NCBI GenBank assembly: GCA_964017235.1
Contig: OZ024940.1
Location: 29,134,573 to 29,198,572, forward strand
Direction of reading: 5' to 3'
Origin: Sabellastarte sp. h YS-2021
Lineage: Eukaryota; Annelida; Polychaeta; Sabellida; Sabellidae
Length of the DNA stretch: 64,000 nucleotides
Below are positions 11,891 to 24,858 of the stretch, piece by piece (position 1 is the stretch's first letter; each line of letters begins with the position of its first letter). Both the position numbers and the translations under genes were made by a program. A model generated the notes under the pieces. It was not told the DNA's origin. It made no database searches and saw only the letters and a list, made by a program, of their open reading frames with translations.

Positions 11891-12509
11891 GAAGCCTCTA
11901 AAATGCCCACAGTGACCAGATTTATGGACTTTTTGTCACTCTTAAGCCTATACATGAAATCTCATCTGGGAATATATGATTATATTCTGTTTACATGTGA
12001 GAAAAAGTAAGGCTTTAAATAGATGTTTAACCTCTGTATAAGGGCCATAAATACCCACCCAAGTGACCTTTGAAAAAAATTTTCCGGAATTGGTAAATCT
12101 GACAATACTCTAGCTGTAGTAGATATAACTTCTACATGTAATCTTTATCTGTAAAAAAATTAAGTCCGTCTTTAATCTTAAGGCCACCTGAAGCTAGACT
12201 TGCCACAAATCTCAACTTCTGCATGCTTTTAAGCACTAAATAAGAAATCACAGGTGGATCAGAAATCATGCATGTGTACATAACCACAATTTCTCCTTAC
12301 AATCCACAGATGGCAGCACTAGTTTTAATTAGTCGTTTTTATCTCTGATCTCTCCTTTCATTCAGCCTGACAATTTTCCCCTTCAAAATCATAATGTACT
12401 GATACAGAAATGTGGAATGAAAGGATGTTGCACAAGGCCTAAGTGAATGCCTGTGGCATGAGAGATGGCCTGTCTGGGTATACGTTGGCATCGACTTGGT
12501 GCAATCTAC
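11886..12509 (+). mobile_element. Helentron-like H2 3' part, unit 1
   Basis: Shares the CTCTAAAATGCCCACA, GCTTTAAATAGATGTTTAA and GGGCCATAAA-ACCCACCC segments with the H2 element at 37872. It ends GGCCTGTCTGGGTATACGTTGG ... GCAATCTAC, the H2 3' end with CTAG decayed to CTAC. Confidence 0.6.
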
Positions 12510-13097
12510 TTTTATATGGCAGCAGATTTTTTAAGTTGTTTGTTGTTGTCTCCTGTTGTTAGTCTGGTGTCCTAATAATGGAGAAATATTGAAAACAATA
12601 TTTTTATATAAATTTTAGTGAACATAACATGAAAGGTGATATAACATTAATATACTGTTCTACATTTATTGCAAGTGTGACACATTTTAAAAATATACAG
12701 TTGATTCTGGTGTGATAGATTTAAAAATGGCGAGTTAGCTACATTTTTTTTAATTATCTACCTTTTTTACTGGCTGGTTCTCATATGTAAAAGGTTGAAT
12801 CTCTAACATAGGTGATATGTTTAACAGTTATACATGTCCTCTATAACTCTACAGACTTTTTGTATTGTCTTGTACTCAGCGTGATATCTCAATATACTAC
12901 AGTACTGAAAGCACTATTTAACCAATCTGACTGTACAGGTACAGCCCCAACTCACAAGTAACTGATATTCCACTAACTGGAAGATAGAGGTTAAAGGATG
13001 ACCATTTATCAACCTCCTTGAGATTCTTTAGCCTGGCAAGGGGATAGGACCCAATGACAGAGGACAGCCATTTTAAGTGGTCATCCATGTATCTGCC

Positions 13098-13170
13098 TGT
13101 ACCTGGGTTGGAACCTAGTCCTCTGAGTTCCTAGACAAGTATGTTACCCGCTAGGCCACAGTGGCACATA
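13098..13170 (-). mobile_element. tRNA-like SINE head, unit 1
   Basis: On the minus strand an A box TGGCCTAGCGGG (13147-13158) and a B box GGTTCCAACCC (13104-13114) sit at tRNA-like spacing. The arms do not make a complete cloverleaf. It belongs to a different SINE subtype from that at 7153. Confidence 0.6.
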
Positions 13171-13184
13171 GTTGTTCTGACATA

Positions 13185-14010
13185 TGACCTTGAAGCTCTG
13201 CATTCAAGGTCATCCACAGAGTGCTAAAGTAGCCTATGTATCAGACATATATTCCTTATTATTGGTCCTAGAGGTTTGCAATGTGAAACCAACTTATAGG
13301 AAATCATGGACTGGGAATCTTGTGATGTGATTGGAAATGACCTTGGGCCTTTCCTTCAAGGTCAAATGAGGGTAGCCAAACCTAAAAGTCCTTATAACTC
13401 GCTTATAATTGGTTCTAGAGGCTTGCAATTTCACACCAGCTCATAGAAAATCATTTTATGAGGACCATAAGCAGAAACATGGGCGACCATTTTTTGACAT
13501 TTTTCACATATTTTTCCTGTACCTTAAAATGGTATGTCTGAAAAGTATCAAACTGTATTAGATACAACTTGTATATGTAATAATTGTTTGTGAAAAATTT
13601 GAAGTCTGTAGCTTTAATTTTAAGATCACCTTTAGGTCTTTTAAACGCCTATAGAGACCCAATTTATTAACTTTTTACATCCTTTAAAGCTTTATTGCTG
13701 TAATACTATGCAAATGATAGATCTGAAATCTCTGGGAATGTCTTAATATGTTATTTTTACATGTGCCAAAATCAAGGTTTTAATTTGAAATTTGAACAAT
13801 CTACACAAATTTTAAAAAAATGACCAAAAATGAAACATTGATTTGGCCAAAAGAAAAACAATAAAAATGAATGAAAAATAATTGATAATTATTGTGAATC
13901 ACTCACAATACACATTTTTGCTACAAAAATCCAGTGATTGTCTGTAGCATCAGATAGCCTGCCTAGGGATATATTGATGCCAAGTTGGCACATTCTAATT
14001 TTCATATGAC
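13185..14010 (+). mobile_element. 147-type repeats plus H2 3' end, unit 1
   Basis: About two diverged 147-type monomers (13185-13440) run into H2 interior sequence. The terminal hairpin is TGCCAAGTTGGCA at 13978-13990. A TGACCTTGAA/TTCAAGGTCA inverted pair lies at 13185-13212. Confidence 0.55.
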
Positions 14011-14244
14011 TCATAAGCTATGTGTATTTATTTACCAAAAAATATAAAGTGCAAGCTACATATGCAAGGCACATACCTCATCTATGCACTTGGATGCCTA
14101 CACTTAGTGTCTGTCAGTGTGAATTGGGTGATGCTAGATGGGACACCAGTCACCTTTAACAATAGGGACTGAGTTTGCTTGCAGTGACCTTCACCTGGTA
14201 TTATTATCATGAGATAACAGACACAGTTCTGTTGATTTTTACAG

Positions 14245-14314
14245 GTTGTAAACTCCAGTCATGAATACCGAGGAAGATGCAGCAGTACTCTGTTATGAAT
14301 CAGAAAGCCTTGAG
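14245..14314 (+). CDS. Mini coding exon with start codon, unit 1
   Basis: A 70-base exon-like segment between a strong acceptor (TGATTTTTACAG ending at 14244) and a consensus donor (GAG/GTAAGTATG, donor at 14315). An ATG at 14261 opens 18 codons (MNTEEDAAVLCYESESLE) and ends in phase 0. The NLR exon at 36107 can be read in phase 0 as well: AGA GAG GAG TAC AAT precede its ATG with no stop. Splicing to it would therefore add an acidic N-terminal extension. No similarity to a named domain is seen. It may instead be the first coding exon of a lost paralogous gene. Confidence 0.4.
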
Positions 14315-14636
14315 GTAAGTATGGAGTAATTGCTTGATTAAGTGATTATTGTATCGACTGGTTAAATCAAGTGGATATTTTGATTTAGCATTCGCTATAC
14401 TGCCACGACATGTAGATATTTTTAACATTAACGCTCTCAGAGGAAAGCCACACCAGCTAGGTTAACCAAATTTGCAGCATATCTTCATTGGGAGGTAAGC
14501 TTCTCTGAGACTGAAATAAGCCTCATTCTGTAAAAACAAGATGACCCTATGAGCATTTCTTTGAAAGTTATCTACCTTTTTCTACTGGATGGTTCTAGAA
14601 GGTTGAATCTCTTCATAGGTGATATGTATAACAGAT

Positions 14637-15047
14637 ACCTTGAAGCTCCTTATTCAAGGTCATTCACGTAATGCCAAAGTGCCCTATGTAGTGAACTTTA
14701 AAAGTGCATATATCTCCCTTATTACTCGTCCTGGAGGTTTTGCATGCAAATGAACCTGTAGGAAATCATAGGCTGGGAATCTCCTGGTGTGGTTTGATTT
14801 GACCCCCTCTTTCAAGGTCAAACAAGGACAACCAATCTTAAACATGCGTATAACTTACTTATTATTGGCCCTAGACATTTTCAATGTGAAACAAACTAAT
14901 AGGAAATCATGGGCTGGGAATCTTCTGATGTGGTCAGACTTGGCCTTAGGCCCCTTGTTCAAGGTCAAACGATGGGTTACTGACTATGGTGAGTTGTCTT
15001 TCTGGTGGATACAAATTTGAATGCGTTCTCTGATGCGCTAGGTCTAG
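14637..15047 (+). mobile_element. H1 3' part with 147-type repeats across the unit 1/unit 2 boundary
   Basis: Two to three diverged 147-type monomers, then GGTGGATACAA at 15004-15014, a weakened GATGCG hairpin and GTCTAG ending at 15047 before TT. The same tail opens the window (168-178) and recurs before unit 3. Confidence 0.6.
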
Positions 15048-15284
15048 TTGGTGATTGCATATATTTCAACTCTCTTAAATTAGAGCTGGTCTCATCAGAG
15101 ACTGAGGAGTAAAGTTATCCTAAGGTGCAAATTAGCCATGAAATATTATTTAAGAGAAGAGGGTTGGTAAGATATAAATACTCAATTCTATATCAAGATG
15201 GTGCATGACCCCACACCACTGAAAAATTAATTCACATGAAAAATTAGGGAGCAATTTCTGAGTTCTTGAATCCTGAAACTGCAA

Positions 15285-16340
15285 ACATGAACAATTCTGC
15301 CTCCTGCCAAAAATCCACAAAAACAGAATCCTTGGTAGACCAATTTCCAGTTTAGTTGATAGCTCAACAGCAAATATTAGTAAGTTTGCAGATGAACAAA
15401 TAAAACAATATAACCTAAATACAAAGTCACATATTAGAGACACACAAGATTTCACCAGTAAAATCACCCAATTAAAGCCAATCCCAGAGGGAGCCATTCT
15501 AGCCACCCTAGGTGTTACCTCTCTATACACCAACATACTAAATTAGGACAGTATTGCAGCAGTAGCAGACCACATGCACAAAGATCCCACAAAAGGGCCC
15601 ATTGCCACTTACATACTTGACTGACTTAAATTGGTGTTACACAACATTTATTATTAGTTCAACAATTAATTCTATCTTCAAATAGGAGAACTGCAATGGG
15701 AACCATACTAGCACCCAGCTATGCCAATCTGTTTATGGATAGATTTGAAAGCAAATCTCTAGACAACCATAAACTAAAACCCCCGATATGGAGACAATTC
15801 ATTGATGATATCCTTTAGATATGGACTCATGGAAATGATTCCCTAATAGATTTTGTGAAATATTTTAAAAAGCTCCATCTAACCATCAAGTTCATTCCAG
15901 AGACTAGCAAAGAAAGCATTAATTTCTTAGATACCACAGTAAAATTTAAAGCTTAAAATATAAACATAATTAGCACCTTGTACAATAAGCCCACATCTGA
16001 CACACATCTGTTTTTGCACCACACCAGTGCTTATCAAGAAACTGTTACTAAGAATATGGACAATATCTCAAATTAAGAAGAATTTGCACCCTATACACAG
16101 CTTTTAAATTTAATGCTGCTAAACTTGTACAATATCATGTAAAAAGAGGATAATACTCCTGAACCAACTCACAATACCAAAGAGTATTGAAATTGAGCCA
16201 GACAGATTTACTGGAAGGATTAATATAAGGGCTGCTCAAAGACTCCCCCAGTAACGGTCAAAAGGTTCATAATGTGGAGCTTTAAAGAAAAATCTTATGT
16301 CAGAAACCTCACATTGGGTACAGGAGACTAGCAAATCTGA
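15285..16340 (+). pseudogene. Penelope-like element reverse transcriptase relic, unit 2
   Basis: Copy of the relic at 430-1480. The FIDD motif is at 15798-15809 and is in frame with the upstream NLFMDRF segment. Stops, including one just after FIDDIL, keep it inactive. Confidence 0.8.
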
Positions 16341-16615
16341 AAAATATTTGAACCAGTATTAAAATATACTTGTGATGTCATGTTATTGTTAAAAGTGTAT
16401 TTTTCATCATGGTATTTGAATTTACAGAATTAACAGAATCTGGCAAAACGTAGTAATTAAAATACAATGTCTTTCAATGCAACATAATAGTGGTCATTCA
16501 GCACATCCTTAATTGGTTTAAGTGTTATGGTGATTAATATTAAGCAATAATATTGAAGTTAACCTCATTACATTTGTCTACTTTCTTCTTGTGGCACAAA
16601 ATAATTATATCCCCA

Positions 16616-16965
16616 GACGAAAGTCGGGCATATCTTGGTTTCACATCTGTCACACCACCACCGCCTCCACTGCTGTAAATTTTGACTTGTGTGTGTGGTA
16701 ACTCCAAAATGCTATTTCCTCCTTATATATGCCATATGTTTTTTTCCCAAATGTAATAACTACATGTCCATATAAAATGCAGAAAGAATTATTCATTGTA
16801 TCTTAAATCGGGGATTCTTTGGATCATGCATGGTCATCGCACGTGTACATTTCCGTATACCAGTTCGCGTCCACAGATTTCTTGTGTTCAACCTACAAGC
16901 CATATTTCTTTTGAGATTCCTATAAAACTTTGCACGTGGCTTGCTATGGCAGAGATCTGGCCACC
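16616..16965 (+). mobile_element. Helentron-like family H2, 5' end fragment, unit 2
   Basis: Unit-2 copy of the fragment at 1752-2100. Confidence 0.55.
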
Positions 16966-16987
16966 CTTTTATTAGCCCAGGAATAAA

Positions 16988-17802
16988 TTGTATCCACTAG
17001 AAAGAAAACTTACCAAAGTCATTCAACCATCGCTTAATCTTGAAGGACGATGAAATCTGATCACATCAAAAAGATTCCTAGCCCTTGATTTCCTATAGGT
17101 TGGTTTCACATTGCAAACCTCTAGGACCAATAATAAGCAAGTTATAAGCACTTTTAAGTTTTGGTATCCTTGTTTGTCCTTGAAGGAGGGGTCCAAGGTC
17201 AAATCAGACCACATCAAAAGAATCCCACCCCATGATTTCCTATAACTTGGTTTGACATTGCAAACCTCTAGGACCAATAATAAGTGAGTTATAAGCACTT
17301 TTACGTTTGGCTATCCTCGTTTGACCTTGAAGGAGGGGTCCAAGGTCAAATCTGACCTCACCAAAAGATTGCCAGCCCATGATTTCCTATAGGCTGGTTT
17401 ACCATACCAAACCTCTAGGATCAATAATAAGGGAGATATAAGTACTAGTCATGACTGACAAAGAAACAGCCATGGCGGCCATCTTGTTTTTCAAAATGAG
17501 GCCAAAAATATATCCAGTCAAGTTTGTGTAATGAGGAACATATCCTGATCTGTACCTATAATACCCTTTGCTCTAGAGGGCCAAGAAAAGTCCTTGCTTA
17601 AAGTCAAATAAATGTCCCTGATAGCCATCTTGTTTTTCAAAATGAGGCCAAAAATATTCCCAGGCAAGATTTTATGGTTCTTAATATATTCTGCAAATTT
17701 GAGAAGGCCAGCTATAATATTTTTTTGTTAGAAATCTCTCTACACACTGCTGCAACAGCATCGGTGTAGTGAAGCAAAATCCATAGTATCCGGTGGATAC
17801 AA
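16988..17802 (-). mobile_element. Helentron-like element H1 with three 147-bp repeats, unit 2
   Basis: Counterpart of the element at 2133-3093, one monomer shorter. Confidence 0.6.
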
Positions 17803-17935
17803 TGAAGGCGATGTTAGGTTTATGTCAAAACATGACAAATGGACAGACGCAGGATTGGATGCACATATGGGGTTTTACAACCTCTTGACCATGGCCTTCC
17901 TTTTTATTGACTGTCTTTACATTCTGAAGCCATAG

Positions 17936-18440
17936 CATCAATAATAAGGGACAAATAGGGATGTTTTAGTGTGAAGACCCCATTTAACCTTGTACCGGGG
18001 ATTTAAGGTCAAATTCAACACCTGGAAAAGATTTCCAGGCCATGACTTCCTGCAAGTTGTTTCACATTCCAAACCTCTAGGACCAATATTAGGAAAGATA
18101 TAAGGCCTTTTTAATAGGATAACCCTGTTTGACATTAAACATGTGATATGGCAGCCATTTTGTTTTTGAACTAGGCCAAAATTACTATCAGGCTAGCTTT
18201 TCTAGTCATACAGCTTTTGTGCAAATTTGATGAAGCTAGCTAGATTTAGAAGATTTAGAACATGATTTTCAAACAAGTAACTATTGTGGCCATTTTGTTT
18301 TTCAAAATGAGGCCAAAATTTAGTCAGAGACAGGTTATCATAGCCAAAAACATTCCAAATTTGGTGAAGATATCTCAATAAATGAATGAGATATTAAGGT
18401 TTATGCAAAAACATGATGAACAGACAGACACAACTACAGA
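17936..18440 (-). mobile_element. Second H1-related fragment, unit 2
   Basis: Copy of the fragment at 3229-3740. Confidence 0.45.
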
Positions 18441-18593
18441 GGGTGTTTTATAACAAGCTAGTTTCATGATAGGATAAGACTTGAAGTGATAAAATTGAGA
18501 AGAAAAAGACTGGAAGTAATAAGACAATGACTGGAAGTGATTAGGACAAGATGAGAAGTGACTAGGACAAGCTGGTTTACAGGAGGGTGTAGG

Positions 18594-18631
18594 GTCGGTG
18601 AAATATCAAACATGTTTGATATTTTGCCGAC
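18594..18631. repeat. 38-bp palindrome, unit 2
   Basis: Unchanged copy of the palindrome at 3887-3924. Confidence 0.9.
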
Positions 18632-19438
18632 TCAACAAGACAAGCCATGAAACTACAACTGACCCTAACCAACTCTGTAAACATTGCTCTCAATCCTCGA
18701 AAAATTCTTAGTTACCAACAAGATGGTCCCAGTGGAATACCCCTATAACTCACAGACAGACAACTATAACCTCCTAATGCAAGCCAGTATATATAAATGT
18801 CCTTATAAAATATGAAGTTAAATATCATTAAACAGTCCCGTGTAATTCTTAATTACCCATTTTGTTTGACAAACTTTCTGTCATCCAAACAAAATCTAAC
18901 TATCTCCACATGGTTGAATGATGGAGACTCAACTCTAAATTTAGTTGCAAATTTCTTATTTTGACACATTTTGTTGTTGCTAAAGCAATCTGTTCTTAGA
19001 TTCTGTTTCAGACACTCTCAGTGTAGATTGGTCTTAGGTAAACATTTCACTCACTAGTATGTTAAGTGCGTGTGTTTGAACTTGGCCTCCTCTCAGTGTG
19101 ATTAACACATTGCCTTGATATATAAGGGAGGAGGTTAAATAATTTATCACAATGACATAAATTTTAAAAGTAAACTAAGCAGGTTACTTAAAATTATCTG
19201 AAATAATGAAATACTTTTTGTTTTTGAAAATACATATGAGCTGAGAAAACAAGATCATTTGAAAAGTTTTTATCTGTGGTTGGCACTTCAAGTAAGCATT
19301 ATAGTAGCCTTGCTGAAGACTCAAATTTCTTTTACAGTTAGGGAAAGTTTTCATTTCAGATAATGGAGTTTCAGTTTCAATAATACACTCATACGCCTAC
19401 TTACTATTAAGCTGTCTAGTTAGGTTCTATCTCTTAAC

Positions 19439-19873
19439 ATGTACGAGTGTTTTATGAAAACCAAATATCTGTGTGCAAAGAATCACAATTTTTCTGGCAA
19501 TCTCCATAAGATAAAATATCATTCCCTCCCTCTCGCCAAGATAAGGACACTACCCCTGATAAACCAAAAATCTGCACCAGATTGGGAAAACACATTTTGT
19601 CCCAAGCTTGTGAAAGTTATTGAATTTACAAGCCACCACACAGGTAAAACACACAAGTGCATTAATTTACCAAATCCCATGTTAATCACTTGTGAAATCA
19701 GTCACATAATTTATCTGATGGAATGTATGAAATACGGATATCAATACATTGGGGAAACAGGTAACCCACAAAATGGGTGCTACAAAAATACTGTATATAA
19801 AATATTCCCTGTCTCGGAATTTGTTGTCGAGTCAGCACAATCTAGTTTATTTAGTATTTCACATAGTGCTTAA
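19439..19873 (+). pseudogene. Penelope-like GIY-YIG endonuclease relic, unit 2
   Basis: Same 144-residue reading as the relic at 4732-5166, including tyrosine at position 99. Confidence 0.7.
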
Positions 19874-19884
19874 TATCTTTATAT

Positions 19885-20052
19885 CAGTCATATTTCAGTG
19901 GGTAGTAAGAAGGGAGGAGGAAACCTATGCATACAGTTGGTGAAGGATCTATACTGTAAACTGCTTACCAAAGGCAAACAACTGCCAGCTTTCAAAATCT
20001 GACCTTAGGTTCGAGGGGAGTGTGTTGCCACAATTTCACCATGGCCCCAAGA
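19885..20052 (-). mobile_element. tRNA-derived SINE piece, unit 2
   Basis: Copy of the SINE piece at 5178-5345. Confidence 0.65.
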
Positions 20053-20828
20053 GGCAAACTTGTGTACAAAAGGAGAAAATGAGGTTTGCTATGTGAAGCT
20101 AATTTATAGAAAATCATGGCCTGGGAACCATCTTATGTGGTCAGATTTTACGTTGGGCCCCTCTTTCAATATAAAATATGGACAGCCAAGGGTAAAAGTG
20201 CTGATAACTTGCTTGACAATCTTAACCAAATGTAACAGTTCAAATATATAGAGTTGCTGCAGAAAGCTTTGTATATTTTGGAAATAAGCAATCCCACATA
20301 AAAAAAGAAAAGCACAGTCTGCTCTCCTGCAAAAATTTACATAGAGTAATTCTCTGCTTACATAAGTGGCTTCACGGGACTGTAAACTTCCTTCATTTGT
20401 GCAAAAGGTCATGCATTCTTCCAGTAGTCGAAATATCTATTGTATGAGAGAGCAGTCAGTTACAATCACAAGACACAAGCACATGATAAGCAATTAATAG
20501 CCTGGCCTTCCAGTGTGTCTGTTCCATTATGCAGACATATTTTTGCCATAATTCACACTGTATTAGAGGCCTTTTCTAGCTATCCTCAGTTTAGCAAAGC
20601 TAAATTAATGTGTGGAAACATTATGAGACATTATTACAATGCAATCAAACAGTTGTATACTTTTACAATGCCTGTGGCAAGGCTAGGCTATTTATTACAT
20701 ATTTTTTTTATTCTCGGCTGTTAGATGAGATGAGATGGAAAATTTGTAGGACTTTTTTTTAGTAGAGCTCATCATTCATGAATTACACTTATAAAAACTT
20801 GCTGTGAATTCTGGGTAGGCTTTATTGA

Positions 20829-21024
20829 CATGCGCAATCCAAATCGAAATCTTAATAAATTGGGAAGAATTTCGTTTGTGATACATACTTGACAGAGTAA
20901 GTTGTGTCGGAGTGTGTGTCAAGTATAATGTGGATTTCAAAATAAATGAAAAAGTTTTCAGAATCATATATTGTTGAAAGTTCAACAGAAATGTAAAGTT
21001 CATCAGACTCTTTCATCTGTTAGG
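20829..21024 (+). promoter_or_regulatory. Promoter/first-exon-like block, unit 2 (M1)
   Basis: Unit-2 copy of the block at 6122-6317, with CATGCGCA at 20829 and a GTAGGT donor at 21025. Confidence 0.35.
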
Positions 21025-21859
21025 GTAGGTATTCTTTTTTTCAAATTTTGAAAACTTGAAAACTATCATAGTAATCTTTGATATTTTCGTGTCAATGGTG
21101 TCTTCCTGCAACCTGTATGTTTTGTTGGGCTGTAAATTACAGCCTAATCTTCTGAATTTTTGCTTGCATTAATATTTCAATAATTCAACATCTTTGTTTT
21201 GCTGTAAATGTAACTGAAAACCAATGAAATACTACTTGACGCAATGATTTTTATGTGATTACCATGTACCAGTAATGGATGCTTTTGTTTAAATATAAAC
21301 ATTGAACTGATGGTGTTGTCCAATGATTCCATGTACTTTGAATGTTATATAAAACTATATGAAGTTTCATTGTCATATTCAATGCTCAAAACTTAACTTG
21401 TTGGCTTCAAAATATGTATAAAATAAAATATGATATTTCTGTTCTATATATTTGGAGTATATACCAATTTTTTTCATTAAATACCTTTCAAAATGATCAG
21501 GTCTGGGTCTGGATCCAAACAAGCTGGTATGTGCTTTGTCCTGTCGGGAAGATGTAATGGAACCCAGGATTTTTGGGTGCTTTTTTGTGGTATTTGCTTT
21601 TTGCTGAGTTGGTTACTACTGGCTTCATTGTTTCAGTTCAGGAAATACCATAAATTTAAGTTCAGATGATTTATTGTCTATGAGATAATTGTAGCTTGAA
21701 ATTTTAAAGAAGAGAATGAAAAAAGGGATGTTTAGAAGTGCCAGTATCGCTAGAGCTCTTGCTTAATAATCTAACTTTTCTGGTTTAGCCTTTGATACTT
21801 GCGTTGTTTTTGTCTCTGCATACACACCACTGCAACCCTTATAAAACCATATACTATGT

Positions 21860-22092
21860 AGGGGGCCACTATGGCAGAGTGGTAACACTCTTGTCTCCCA
21901 CCTCTGAGGCCGTTTTTCGGTTCACGTCTCTACCTCAAGTGGGAAAGCTGGTAGTTGCTTGCCGTTTGTTGGCAGTTTACAGTACAGAACCTTGACCAAC
22001 TGTATGTACTGGTTTCCTCGCCCCACAAAGCTACCCATTGTGATATGACTACTATCTACTGACCACTTTAGGTGTTAACAACACCCGGTATA
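21860..22092 (+). mobile_element. tRNA-derived SINE with A and B boxes, unit 2
   Basis: Copy of the SINE at 7153-7385. Confidence 0.75.
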
Positions 22093-23596
22093 AGTATCAA
22101 ATATTCAAGAGTATCACATTATGCCTTCAACTCAGAAGTGAAAAAACACTGACGTACTACCATTTGAAAAGTTGGAGGAAAAAAGTTTTTGCAGAAATAT
22201 GGATAATACAGCCGGACCTTGGATGCAATCTTTTTTCCGCTTTTAGAAGAGTCAAAAATACTGTAGTGTTCTTGGGAGCCACATGATTCTAAACTGACTA
22301 AATAACCACAAAACATTTATTTAGTGTCTGGATGTGTTTGGTCAAGCATGCATGTGTTCCTCAGTGGGGAGAAATCCACTGAAAATTAGTTGATACCTTT
22401 GGTTTAATTAAATGTCTTCCAACATGACATTCAAACAGTAGATGGTCTATAATAGAATACTTTACAAGTTCTTTGTCCCAAGGTGAGATCATTGGAATTG
22501 TGGGACTTGGATTAGCCCATCTGGTTATGTTGGTGACTTTGAGTAGGAGAGATTATAATTTGGAAGTAGCACATGCCAGAAATAAAGATGATAAACTGGC
22601 ATCAAAATCCTGAATGTGATAATAATTTGGCCTGTAGTTAGTTAATAAATTATCAAGTGGTGTTTGCAATACTGTTTCCTGAAATAAAACAAATAATGAT
22701 TTCCTAAAAAATGGACTAAGGTTATCGTCCCTAAAGCTATAAAAGCATGTTCATCAGTATAATTGTAGTGAGTAGCTACTACAGAGAACAAAGGGAGAAA
22801 GTAATTGGTACTCACAGTTTATCTCAGTGAAGGAGGGCTACTGGTCTGGCTAGTTATAGCACTGGCTTTTTGTGTAAGACTGTGCAGCTACTTTATTTCT
22901 GCCTAGATCATGGCAGAGGGAAAATGAGGTGGAATCATGGGAACTGAATACTATCTGAATGCTAAGGCCCTCACTGAATGAAAATATTACTTTGGCAACA
23001 CCCTTACAAAAACATATTGTTTAACCTTTTACACACTCTATACTGAGCAGACTGAGATGTAATAAGATACATAGCAATAAGCTAAACATAGCAATACTCA
23101 TTAGATTAAACTGGCCATACCATAGCTTGGCCCCATTAGATGTTAATGATTTGTAACAAGTGGAGAGGATGACATTAAGTTTGAAACTTAAAGTGAAGTT
23201 ATTTTTGAAGAATTTTTACTTTAACAACATAAATGTTGGGTCAAGCTAAGGTTATGTATAACTTTACTTATAATAATAATAATTTATATTTTCTGGTTGT
23301 GAGAAGAAAGATCTAATAAGTAGTCTCATTGCAGTGTTGTTCACAAAAGGGGCAGATTAAAAGTGAAGTTTATTTATAAATATGTATAAAGGTAAATGAA
23401 AGGGTAAAAATGGTCAGCAATTCAAACCAAGATAGTCAAATTTACAAAAAAGAATTAGATAATCATTAAAAATAGTCTTAGTTTCTCAAACTGCTGGGAT
23501 ACTATCTGGAAAGAGTTATCAAATTCGTTTGCAGCACAAAGGCTTGGATTTACAGGCCCACGGTCAATGATGCAATACAGAGATTCTAGACATATG

Positions 23597-23793
23597 CATG
23601 CGCAGTTTCTACACTCTCAGCATTTAGCAGTGTCTAGACAGTGTGAAAGTAGTCCCGTGCCTAAAACAAAGGAATCTGCTGAGTTGCTGAAGTTTGGATT
23701 TCAGCAACTTTCAAAAATAAACAAAATGTTTTTAGAGTGATACTTCTTGAGAGTATGGGATAGTTCATTATACTGAGTACTACAACTGTTGAG
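23597..23793 (+). promoter_or_regulatory. Promoter/first-exon-like block, unit 2 (M2)
   Basis: Unit-2 copy of the block at 8890-9086, with CATGCGCA at 23597 and a GTAGGT donor at 23794. Confidence 0.35.
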
Positions 23794-24056
23794 GTAGGTA
23801 TTTTAAATCTTTAAAAACTTGAGGCTAAAAGATTACAGATTCCCAGTCTCCTTGCTTCAAATTATCACCGGTACAACTAATGACCACCAGTAAATAAAAT
23901 ATTTATTTTTCAGTGACGACCACATATTTTGAAACACTTTTGTTTTGCATTCGTTCAATTTAAGCTTGAGATGGTTCTACTTTATTTAAGACATATTGAG
24001 GTCACTGTGTGCCAAGTTATATACATCTTGATTCTTCCTGGTGATAATTGGTACCC

Positions 24057-24624
24057 CCCAGTAAACATTACAAACGTTTATAAACGTTTATAAACCTAAC
24101 TATCAACGGTTTAGATTAGGTTTAAAATGATGGGTCTCTAAACGTTCGCGCATAAACGTTTATAAACATTTATACATAAACGTTTATACATAAAACGTTT
24201 ATAAACGTTTATACACGTGTTTAAAATCTGGAGAAATATTTCTGTAAGTATATCTTGCTGTATCATTGTTGTTTGAATCCATCAATACATTCTAAGTAGA
24301 TATATAGAAGTATATAATTTGATGATATTATATACTTTTATATCTCTACTTAGAATTTAATGATGGCTTCAAACAACAGTGATACAGCAAGATATAGTAA
24401 CAGAAATATTTCTCCAGTTTCTCTCAAAATGGCTGTGCTGATGTCATCATCCCAAATGAAAATGAGGTTAAGATATTTTTAACCCTTTATAAACCAAACT
24501 AATGATGCTGAAACGTTTATAAACCCATAATATTGAATAATTGTTAATATTTAGGTTTATATTTGGTTTAAAAAACGTTTCTAGGTTAACTAAACGTTTA
24601 TAAACGTCTGCTATGTTTACTGGG
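24057..24624. mobile_element. 568-bp inverted-repeat element, unit 2
   Basis: Copy of the element at 9350-9917, with the same 12-bp ends. Confidence 0.8.
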
Positions 24625-24830
24625 CCTGCGATAATGCAATTAACAGCAAGGCAGTACTAGCAGCAATGGCGACATATGTTCAAAGCCTTATGGTGTGTAT
24701 TCATTCCATTTAGCAGTTAACCATATTAATTACATTTAGAATATGTTTTATTACAGTTATGTCTCTTTTAAAGTCCAAAGCCAGGAGCTGGAATGCAAAG
24801 AGCATTCTTATCACCTATCTTAACATTTAA

Positions 24831-24858
24831 TTTTTTTTTTTTGGGGGGGGGGGGGGGG
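24831..24858 (+). repeat. T12-G16 homopolymer tract, unit 2
   Basis: Copy of the tract at 10124 with two fewer G. Confidence 0.9.

Larger units (their letters stand above)
1..14825 (+). repeat. Tandem segmental duplication, unit 1 (left edge outside the window)
   Basis: First copy of a unit of about 14.7 kb. Position 2 aligns with 14826 and 29537. Offsets to unit 2 change from 14824 to about 14855 and then to 14707 after about 2.7 kb, because unit 1 has one extra 147-bp monomer near 2450-2590. Right of about 4100 it is almost identical to unit 2; left of that it differs at many sites. Confidence 0.95.
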